Source: Streptomyces antibioticus
Lineage (GTDB): Bacteria > Actinomycetota > Actinomycetes > Streptomycetales > Streptomycetaceae
Length of the DNA: 64,000 nucleotides
Direction of reading: 5' to 3'
NCBI RefSeq assembly: GCF_001514065.1
Contig: NZ_KQ948430.1
Location: forward strand, 243,816 to 307,815
The position numbers were made by a program, and so were the translations under genes. This document shows positions 58,154 to 64,000 of the stretch, one piece after another. The notes under the pieces were generated by a model that was given only the letters and a program-made list of their open reading frames with translations, did no database searches and was not told the origin of the DNA. Numbering within the stretch: the stretch's first letter is position 1; the number at the start of each line of letters is the position of its first letter.

Positions 58154-59116
58154 TCAGGTCACGTCGTCATAACCGTTGACCCGGTCCGTGGTCGCCTGCT
58201 CGGGCAGCGCCCTGCTGGCGGAGACCGTCTCGACCTCGCCGATGTCCTCGGGGGTGAGGTCCAGGTCGGAGGCCTCGTCGTCGGCGGGTCCCTCGGCCTC
58301 GCGGCGGCGCCGGCGCTTGTCGTTGAGCAGGGAGAACAGCGTGGCGCCGAAGTACAGCACCCAGATGGGGCCGGCCAGCGCGAGCATGCTCAGCGGGTCC
58401 GTGCTCGGCGTCGCGACGGCGGCGAACACGGTGATTCCCATGATCATTCCGCGCCACCAGCCGAGCATCCGCTTGCCGGTGATGATCCCCGTGAGGTTGA
58501 GGAAGACCAGCAGCAGCGGCAGCTCGAAGGAGAGACCGAAGACGATCACCATGCGTGTGACGAGCTGGAGCAGGTCGTCGAGCGGCAGCAGGTTGTCGAT
58601 GCTGCCGTTGGGGGTGAAGTCGATCAGCACCTTCGCGGTGGTGGGGAGCACCGCGTACGCGAAGTAGGCGCCGCCGATGAACAGCGGGGCACCGGTGAAG
58701 ACGAAGGCGTAGGCGTACTTCTTCTCGTGCCTGTGCAGGCCCGGGGCGACGAACGCCCAGAGCTGGTACAACCAGATCGGCGAGGCGATCACGACACCGG
58801 CCATCAACGAAACCTGAAGAGCGAGATTGAAGGGCGCCAGCAGACCGTTGATGGTGATCCGGGCGCACTTCACGCTGGAGTCGTCGGACGACCCCGCCTT
58901 GGCGAGTTCCGCAAAACTCTGCTTGCAACCGATCGAGTCGAGGATCGGCTTCGTCAGGAAGTTGATGATGTCGTTGTAGAAGAAGGCGGCGACGATCGTG
59001 ATGATGACGATGGCCAGCAGCGCCTTCGCGAGCCGGTTGCGAAGCTCACGAAGGTGATCCGCAAGGGGCATCCGCCCCTCGGGATCCTTCTCCTCTGTGC
59101 GGGCAGACTTCAGCAA
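58154..59116 (-). CDS. tatC: Sec-independent protein translocase TatC
   Basis: A 320-residue core receptor of the twin-arginine translocase with six transmembrane helices. The conserved LADHLRELRNRLAKALLAI N-terminus and LYQLWAFVAPGLHRHEKKYA loop (with the Glu/Phe signal-peptide contact region) are clear. A ~70-residue cytosolic tail follows helix 6. It is 47 bp downstream of tatA in the same operon. Streptomyces use Tat export heavily. Confidence 0.98.
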   Translation of the reverse strand: MLKSARTEEKDPEGRMPLADHLRELRNRLAKALLAIVIITIVAAFFYNDIINFLTKPILDSIGCKQSFAELAKAGSSDDSSVKCARITINGLLAPFNLALQVSLMAGVVIASPIWLYQLWAFVAPGLHRHEKKYAYAFVFTGAPLFIGGAYFAYAVLPTTAKVLIDFTPNGSIDNLLPLDDLLQLVTRMVIVFGLSFELPLLLVFLNLTGIITGKRMLGWWRGMIMGITVFAAVATPSTDPLSMLALAGPIWVLYFGATLFSLLNDKRRRRREAEGPADDEASDLDLTPEDIGEVETVSASRALPEQATTDRVNGYDDVT

Positions 59117-59163
59117 CCCACGTTCCCATCTCGTGCGGCGGGCCGGAGGTCACCGGCCCTGCG

Positions 59164-59451
59164 TCAGCGCTTGGTCGTGTCCGTCGGCTCGGTGACCGGG
59201 CGGGAGCTGGTCACGTCGCCGGGAGCGGCCTGGATGATGCGCTGCGCCGGGGCCTGGTCGTCCGCCTGCTGCGGCGGGTCGGCCGGGGCGGGGGTCTTGC
59301 CCTCGTCCTTCATCGCCTTCGCCTCGCTCTTGAGGATGCGGGCGGACTTGCCGAGCGAGCGCGCCATGTCGGGAAGCTTCTTCGCGCCGAACAGCAGGAT
59401 GATGACGACGAGGATGAGAATGATCTCGGGGGCGCCGAGCCTTCCGAACAT
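59164..59451 (-). CDS. tatA: Twin-arginine translocase subunit TatA
   Basis: A 95-residue TatA. An N-terminal transmembrane helix (~5-22, PEIILILVVIILLFGAKKLP) leads via the FGxKKLP hinge into an amphipathic helix (DMARSLGKSARILKSEAKAM). A disordered C-terminus follows. It forms the pore-like oligomer of the Tat system with TatC encoded downstream. Confidence 0.98.
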   Translation of the reverse strand: MFGRLGAPEIILILVVIILLFGAKKLPDMARSLGKSARILKSEAKAMKDEGKTPAPADPPQQADDQAPAQRIIQAAPGDVTSSRPVTEPTDTTKR

Positions 59452-59712
59452 AAGTCTTTACCTTCTCACCGAGGCGGCTGGAGTGGGGTGCTGTACGACC
59501 GGTCGGACAGGTGTCCGAACGATCGTGTTGTCAGCGATCGTAACGCTCAGGGGTAAACGTGAGGCAATCCCCGTGCGTACTCCCGGTCCGCGGTCCGGGC
59601 CTCGTTCTCCGGTCCGCGACCAGCAGCGTACCTGCCGATGCCGTCAAGGTGACAGGGCGAAGTGACCCATAACGCTTGCGGCGCAGGACTCACATGGACG
59701 GCACAGCGGTAC

Positions 59713-59907
59713 TCACAGTGCGTCCACGGAGCGCGCGGTGCTCTCGGCGGCCCGCTCCAGATCCGCCGCGGCCCTGCTGATGCGCTGCGCGGAGTCGGAG
59801 ACCTGCCGGCCCAGACGCTGCGCCTCCAGGAAGACGCGTACGGCGAGCACGCCGAGGACGGCGATTCCCAGGAAGCCCGCGGCGACGGCGAACATCGACC
59901 AGAACAT
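59713..59907 (-). CDS. Small membrane protein of the pafBC-tat region
   Basis: A 64-residue protein: a transmembrane helix (~3-26) followed by an amphipathic helix (RQVSDSAQRISRAAADLERAAEST). The topology recalls TatA/TatB or phage-shock-type small proteins, but no family is recognised. It is 9 bp downstream of the zinc-ribbon gene, probably in the same operon as pafBC, and upstream of tatA. Confidence 0.75.
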   Translation of the reverse strand: MFWSMFAVAAGFLGIAVLGVLAVRVFLEAQRLGRQVSDSAQRISRAAADLERAAESTARSVDAL

Positions 59908-59916
59908 AGGCAGACC

Positions 59917-60270
59917 CTAGAGGGTCGAGTGCAGGCGCAGTGTCCTGACCCCGCCGCCGGTGAGCAGCTCCACGATCCGCTCCCCGGCCGGCTTGCGCAC
60001 GGAGACCCCGCAGTCGGGGCAGGTGAACGAGTAGAACGTGCTCTTGCTGGTGGCTCCGATGGCCAGCCGCAGGGCACTCGCGGTGAGCTCGAAGCGGCCC
60101 CGGCAGTCCGGGCAGCCGGCCCGGAACATCATCGGGGAGACACTTCTCATCCCGGCGAAGGCGGCCGCCACGGACATCCCCGCGGTACCGGAAGCGGCGG
60201 CGCCGGAGACGCCTGCCCCAGAGGTCGCCGCACCCGAGGTAACCACACCGGAGGTAGCCGACTCGCTCAA
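59917..60270 (-). CDS. Zinc-ribbon protein with TTG start
   Basis: 117 residues. An Ala/Gly/Ser-rich N-terminus of ~45 residues is followed by a zinc ribbon with CPDC (~53-56) and CPDC (~84-87), the two knuckles spaced by about 27 residues. TTG 60270 overlaps the pafC stop by TTGA, and GGAG stands 8 nt upstream inside pafC, so it is translated with pafC. The function is unknown; a nucleic-acid or protein contact role is plausible. Confidence 0.78.
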   Translation of the reverse strand: MSESATSGVVTSGAATSGAGVSGAAASGTAGMSVAAAFAGMRSVSPMMFRAGCPDCRGRFELTASALRLAIGATSKSTFYSFTCPDCGVSVRKPAGERIVELLTGGGVRTLRLHSTL

Positions 60271-61295
60271 AGCCCCTGCTCCTGCCTGTCGTACCGCTCG
60301 TCGTCCCGCACCTCGACCCCGTCGTACGCCGCCAGCGCCTCGCGAGCCGCCTGCCGGGCGCTGTCGGCCAGCCCGCTCGGCGAGACGATGCGGCCGTCAC
60401 GGCCGAGTCGCAGCGCCAGCCGGCGCAGGGAGGCCGGGTCGGGGGTGCGCAGGGTAATACGCAGCCCGCCGTCCGGAAGCTCATCCGCACTGTCGTGCGG
60501 GTAGTACTCGGCGACCCAGCGGCCACCGGGACCGACCTCCACGACGACCTCCGGGTCCTCCGCGGCCGGCTGTACCAGCGCCTCGGACAGGTCCCGCAGC
60601 TCGATCTCGGGCGGCGCGGACGGCTCGTCGAGGATCTTGATCTCGGCGACCCGGTCCAGCCGGAAGGTGCGCCGCGCCTCGGAGCGGCGGCACCAGGCCT
60701 CGACATAGGTGTGACCGACGCTGACCAGGCGGATCGGGTCGATCTCGCGCTCGCTGAGCTCGTCACGGGCGGGCGAGTAGTAGCGGATCCACAGCCGGCG
60801 CCGCTCGGAGATCGCCCGGTCGACGTCGGCGAAGACACCGCCCTCCGACTCGAAGGTCACCGACAGCCGGGAACTCGCGCCCGCCTGCTCGCCGGCGGCG
60901 GCCTCCACCTTGGCCGTCGCCCGCAGCAGCGCCTGCCGGTCGCTCTCGCGCAGACCGGGCAGCGTGGACACCGCGCGGGCGGCGACGAGCAGCGCGGTGG
61001 CCTCGTCGGCGGCGAGCCTGAGCGGCTCGGCGGTCTCCTCGCCGAGCGCCGCGGGGTTGTGCCACCAGATGCGCTCGCCGTCGGTGTCGATGTCGAGGAG
61101 GTCACCGCCGCGGAAGCTGGTGCCGCACATGGGCAGCACGTCGAGGTCGGAGACCAGCTCGTCCTCGGTGATGCCGAAGGCCCGGGCGACGTCCTCGACG
61201 CGGGCCCCGGGCCGCTCCTTCAGATACGTCACCAGGGACAGCATCCGCCGGGTCTGGTCGATGGCGTTGACGGGCCTGACCGGTTTGCCTGCCAC
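60267..61295 (-). CDS. pafC: WYL-domain regulator PafC-like
   Basis: A 342-residue winged-helix plus WYL-domain protein. The HTH is in RMLSLVTYLKERPGARVEDVARAFGIT, the WYL core RLWIRYYSPARDELSEREIDPIRL and HTYVEAWCRRSEARRTFRLDRV, and the WCX C-terminus follows. In mycobacteria PafB and PafC form a heterodimer that activates DNA-damage genes. GTG 61295 is 19 bp from the pafB stop. Confidence 0.92.
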   Translation of the reverse strand: MAGKPVRPVNAIDQTRRMLSLVTYLKERPGARVEDVARAFGITEDELVSDLDVLPMCGTSFRGGDLLDIDTDGERIWWHNPAALGEETAEPLRLAADEATALLVAARAVSTLPGLRESDRQALLRATAKVEAAAGEQAGASSRLSVTFESEGGVFADVDRAISERRRLWIRYYSPARDELSEREIDPIRLVSVGHTYVEAWCRRSEARRTFRLDRVAEIKILDEPSAPPEIELRDLSEALVQPAAEDPEVVVEVGPGGRWVAEYYPHDSADELPDGGLRITLRTPDPASLRRLALRLGRDGRIVSPSGLADSARQAAREALAAYDGVEVRDDERYDRQEQGL

Positions 61296-61314
61296 AGTTG
61301 TTTCCCGCTCCCCC

Positions 61315-62268
61315 TCAGCCCTTGGCCACGGCACGCAGCCGGTCCACCACATCGGCCCGCAGCTCGGCCGGCTCCAGGACGACCACGTCGGGGCCGAACT
61401 CCACCAGCCAGGCGTCCAGCCCGTGGCCGTACGGGATCTCCAACTCGTCCCAGCCGTCCCCGAGTTCCCGCACCGCGGTGGCCTTCGCCCGCAAGGGGTA
61501 ACCGGCGTCCGTGCGCAGCCTGATCAGCGCGCTGCGGTCGGCGGTCTCCCCGGCCCAACTCGCGACCGTCTCACGGACGGTGACGACATCGGGCACCGGC
61601 GCGGTGAAGCTGCTGCCGCGCGAGCGCACCTTGCCGGTGATCCGGGACAGCCGGAAGACCCGCTCGGCCCCCCGGTCGCGGTCCCAGCCCGCCAGATACC
61701 AGTGGCCGCGCCAGCACTCCAGGGCCCACGGCTCCACATGCCGGGTCTCGGGGTGGGCGGCGGTGGCCTTGCGGTAGTCGAAGACGACCGGACGGCGGTC
61801 CCGGCAGGCCAGCATCAGCGGCTCGAACGCCGCCTCGTGCACGGGGATACGGGGCTCCAGGGCGCCGTGCGCCTCGTACGGGTCGACGTCCTCGGGCAGC
61901 CCGGCCGCGCGCAACTTCTGGAGGGCGCCGCTGGCCGCGCCCGCGAGGCGGGCCTGCTGCCACACCTTGGCGGCCAGGCCCAGGGCCGCGGCCTCCTCGG
62001 CGTCGAGCGTGATGGGCGGCAGCCGGTTGCTGTCCCGGCGGGCGAGATAGCCGACCTCGCCGTCGAGGTTCTCCACGGTCTCGATGACGAGCCCGAGTTC
62101 GCGCAGATCGTCCTTGTCGCGCTCGAACATCCGGTTGAAGGAGTCGTCGCTGCTGGCTTCGAGGTAGGCCTCGATGGATTCGCGGAGCTCACGCTTGCTG
62201 AGCGGCCTGCGGGTCCCCAGCAGACACAGCGCCAGGTTCATCAGCCGCTCGGCCTTGGCAATGGCCAT
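61315..62268 (-). CDS. pafB: WYL-domain regulator PafB-like
   Basis: A 317-residue partner of PafC with the same layout: winged HTH (~5-65, AERLMNLALCLLGTRRPLSKRELRESI), WYL domain (PVVFDYRKATAAHPETRHVEPWALECWRGHWYLAGWDRDRG motif region) and WCX tail. ATG 62268 follows GAAGGG. It should activate SOS-independent DNA-damage responses together with PafC; target genes in Streptomyces are not visible here. Confidence 0.93.
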   Translation of the reverse strand: MAIAKAERLMNLALCLLGTRRPLSKRELRESIEAYLEASSDDSFNRMFERDKDDLRELGLVIETVENLDGEVGYLARRDSNRLPPITLDAEEAAALGLAAKVWQQARLAGAASGALQKLRAAGLPEDVDPYEAHGALEPRIPVHEAAFEPLMLACRDRRPVVFDYRKATAAHPETRHVEPWALECWRGHWYLAGWDRDRGAERVFRLSRITGKVRSRGSSFTAPVPDVVTVRETVASWAGETADRSALIRLRTDAGYPLRAKATAVRELGDGWDELEIPYGHGLDAWLVEFGPDVVVLEPAELRADVVDRLRAVAKG

Positions 62269-62341
62269 CGACGCCCTTCGCCTCCCTATGGTGCGTAATG
62301 ACGTTGACCGTACCGCCCCGCGGTGGCGTGGCAAAAGCCGA

Positions 62342-62369
62342 GGGCCCATGCCCGGACAGGCATGGGCCC
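62342..62369 (-). terminator. Terminator after the small FKBP gene
   Basis: The perfect 11-bp stem GGGCCCATGCC (62342-62352) / GGCATGGGCCC (62359-62369) has a 6-nt loop. On the minus strand TCGGCTTTTG follows. Confidence 0.75.
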
Positions 62370-62417
62370 CAGCTGATCGGGACCGATCGTGTGACGATCA
62401 CTCGTCAGACAGGAAGA

Positions 62418-62789
62418 TCAGACGGCGATCAGGTCGACCACGAAGATCAGCGTCTCGCCCGGCTTGATCGCCGGGGTCGGGCTCTGGTTGCCGTAGGCGA
62501 GGTGCGCCGGGATGGTCAGCTGGCGACGGCCGCCGACCTTCATGCCCTGCACGCCCTGGTCCCAGCCCTTGATGACGCGGCCGCCACCGAGCGGGAACTT
62601 GAACGGCGTACCGCGGTTCCAGCTGGCGTCGAACTCCTCGCCGGTGCTGAAGGCGACACCCACGTAGTGCACGGTCACGTTCTGACCGGACTGCGCGACC
62701 TCGCCGTCGCCCTCCCAGATGTCCTTGATCTCGAGGTCCGCCGGGGGCTCGCCGCCCGGGAAGTCGATCTCGGGCTTGTCGATGCTCAC
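62418..62789 (-). CDS. Cytosolic FKBP-type peptidyl-prolyl isomerase
   Basis: A 123-residue single-domain FKBP. FKBP core blocks are VTVHYVGVAFSTGEEFDASW, FPLGGGRVIKGWDQGVQGMKVGGRR and IPAHLAYGN. It catalyses cis-trans isomerisation of Xaa-Pro bonds in the cytosol. GTG 62789 (VSIDKPEIDF) follows GGAG. It is 60 bp downstream of the paralogous lipoprotein gene. Confidence 0.96.
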   Translation of the reverse strand: MSIDKPEIDFPGGEPPADLEIKDIWEGDGEVAQSGQNVTVHYVGVAFSTGEEFDASWNRGTPFKFPLGGGRVIKGWDQGVQGMKVGGRRQLTIPAHLAYGNQSPTPAIKPGETLIFVVDLIAV

Positions 62790-62849
62790 GTCACTAGCTC
62801 CTGCTTGTTCACGGAAAGGCAACAGGGACAGTCTTACACCCTGGCAGGG

Positions 62850-63857
62850 TCACATCTTCGCGAGGATGTCCACGGTGAAGACGAGCGTCGAGTCCTTCGA
62901 GATGCCACTGCCGCTCGGCGGGCTGTCGCCGTAGCCCAGCGCCGGCGGGATCACGATCAGGACGCGGCTGCCGACCTTCTTGCCGGTCAGACCCTGCGCC
63001 CACCCCTTGACGACCTGCTGCAACGAGAACGACGTCAGCGACTTGCGGCTGTACGTCGAGTCGAACTCCTTGCCGGTGTCCCACAGCACGCCCTTGTACT
63101 GGACGAGCACCGTGTTCTCCGCCTTGACCTCGTCGCCGTCGCCCTCGATCACATACTCCGCGACCAGCTTGGTCGGCGCGTCCGCCTTGGGCACGTCGAT
63201 GGTCGGCGCCTTGCCGTCGGTGTTGGCGCTCACCTTCGGCAGCTTGCTGTCGTCCTGGGCGACCGTCTTGCCCTTGGCCGAGCTCTTGGCGTTGAACGTG
63301 CCCTCGATGTCGACCACGAAGACCAGCGTGTCGGTGCCCTTGATGCCCGCCTGCGCGTTGCCCTGCTTGCCGTACCCCCACGTCGGCGCCGTGGACATCA
63401 GCACCCGGCTGCCGACCTTCTTGCCCGCCAGCGCATAGCGCCAGCTGTCGATGATCGCGCCCTGGGCGAGCTGGATCACCAGCGCCGTCTTGCGGTCGTA
63501 GGAGTTGTCGAAGACCTTCGCCGTGTCCCAGATCTGACCCAGGTAGTTCGCCTGGATGTAGTCGTTCTCCGCGACCGTCTGGCCGCCTCCCGCGATCACC
63601 GTCTTCACCGCGACCTGGTCGGACGGGTCGCCACTGCCCTTGGCGACCGTCGGCTTCTGACCGAACTTGGTCCCCGCCGTGATCGCCGGCAGCGGACCGT
63701 CGACGATCTTCGGCGCCGGCGCGGCGGCCGTCTCCGACGCCGAGGGCGAGGGAGACGCGCTCTCGCTCGCCTTGCTCGAGTCGGAATCCTCGTCACCGCA
63801 CGCGGCGAGTGTGGCCATTCCAGCGGGTACGGCAATGAGCAGTGAGCGTCGGCGCAC
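62850..63857 (-). CDS. Two-domain FKBP-type prolyl isomerase lipoprotein
   Basis: A 335-residue surface lipoprotein. GTG 63857 follows GAGG. The basic N-terminus VRRRSLLIAVPAGMATLAAC ends in a lipobox (LAAC), then a Ser/Asp/Pro linker. The first FKBP-like domain (~80-195) has GQIWDTAKVFDNSYDRK and APTWGYGKQGN. The second (~235-335) has GVLWDTGKEFDSTYSRK, VVKGWAQGLTGKKVGSRV and PPALGYGD. Both keep the fold, but domain 1 diverges from the catalytic aromatic pattern more than domain 2. It probably folds exported proteins. Confidence 0.94.
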   Translation of the reverse strand: MRRRSLLIAVPAGMATLAACGDEDSDSSKASESASPSPSASETAAAPAPKIVDGPLPAITAGTKFGQKPTVAKGSGDPSDQVAVKTVIAGGGQTVAENDYIQANYLGQIWDTAKVFDNSYDRKTALVIQLAQGAIIDSWRYALAGKKVGSRVLMSTAPTWGYGKQGNAQAGIKGTDTLVFVVDIEGTFNAKSSAKGKTVAQDDSKLPKVSANTDGKAPTIDVPKADAPTKLVAEYVIEGDGDEVKAENTVLVQYKGVLWDTGKEFDSTYSRKSLTSFSLQQVVKGWAQGLTGKKVGSRVLIVIPPALGYGDSPPSGSGISKDSTLVFTVDILAKM

Positions 63858-63920
63858 GGTGAAAGCCTCGTAATCGATCGATCTTGTTGATGGCGTGCGC
63901 GCAACTCTACGGCGTGAGAA

Positions 63921-63949
63921 GGGCGCCGTACGGAAAACGTACGGCGCCC
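63921..63949. terminator. Hairpin terminator of the gene to the right
   Basis: The perfect 12-bp stem GGGCGCCGTACG (63921-63932) / CGTACGGCGCCC (63938-63949) has the loop GAAAA. It lies upstream of the FKBP lipoprotein and so probably ends a minus-strand gene beyond the window, or separates the two transcripts. Confidence 0.6.
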
Positions 63950-64000
63950 GTGTTGCGTTCCGGCAATCCGACCGGAACACCCGACTCACATACCGGCGAT

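Noticed and set aside
1-64000. tRNA, rRNA, CRISPR array, phage attachment site or insertion sequence
   Set aside because: Scanning showed no tRNA-like cloverleaf, no regularly spaced direct repeats with unique spacers, no transposase or integrase gene and no long terminal inverted repeats.

Overview
The window is a chromosomal segment of a Streptomyces species. The supporting signs are very high GC, third-position GC bias, many GTG starts, and Streptomyces-specific families such as a conservon, a NsdA-type regulator and a GlnA4-type glutamine synthetase homologue. From memory, the gene order follows the S. coelicolor segment that runs from pheT/infC through glnA4 and the rar conservon to tatAC and pafBC. 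I saw no tRNA, rRNA, IS element, prophage or CRISPR array.

Layout. 1-4.9 kb: a 3-hydroxyacyl-CoA dehydrogenase, a small membrane protein, a NUDIX hydrolase, a helix-turn-helix/TPR-like regulator and a SpoIIE-type phosphatase. 5-12.7 kb, minus strand: pheST, a PAS histidine kinase, a SpoU-type RNA methyltransferase and the infC-rpmI-rplT operon. infC starts with ATC and has a long structured leader. 12.7-20.6 kb: DUF1844 and SseB proteins, an anchored beta-lactamase-fold protein, a mycosin-like protease coupled to a Pro/Ala-rich membrane protein, a PLP amino-acid deaminase/aldolase and a DUF2510 protein. 20.6-25.8 kb: a gamma-glutamylation catabolic cluster of dehydrogenase, aldehyde dehydrogenase, GlnA4-like ligase, FadR-type regulator and PuuD-like amidohydrolase. 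25.8-30.2 kb: a kinase-fold protein, a LysR/TDT-exporter pair, and an XRE-cupin regulator coupled to a metal-receptor-fold protein. 30.4-34.1 kb: a glycine-betaine type ABC transporter whose permease is fused to two substrate-binding domains. 34.2-42 kb: a 5'-3' exonuclease, a siderophore-interacting protein behind an iron box, a PadR/DrrAB efflux set, an APC permease and a pseudouridine synthase. 41.9-46.5 kb: the five-gene conservon (rarA-E type). 46.8-54.3 kb: a TetR regulator divergent from two DUF1989 proteins, a biotin-dependent urea/guanidine carboxylase and allophanate hydrolase. 54.3-64 kb: a HelY-type helicase, a lipid-kinase-family protein, tatC, tatA, a small membrane protein, a zinc ribbon, the pafB/pafC WYL pair and two FKBP prolyl isomerases.

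The most interesting results are these. (1) A perfect 22-bp palindrome lies between the TetR gene and the DUF1989 operon. It recurs at 19 of 22 positions in front of the APC permease 8 kb away. This suggests a TetR-controlled regulon for uptake and carboxylation of guanidine (or urea). (2) Five genes carry the rare TTA codon, four of them in the first 10 kb and one in the conservon gene rarC, so their translation should depend on the bldA tRNA. (3) The conservon P450 has EQSLW in place of the K-helix ExxR motif and carries a proline-rich C-terminal tail. (4) infC combines an AUC start with an attenuator-like leader. (5) A 23-bp motif is shared by the two promoters of the GlnA4-like cluster.
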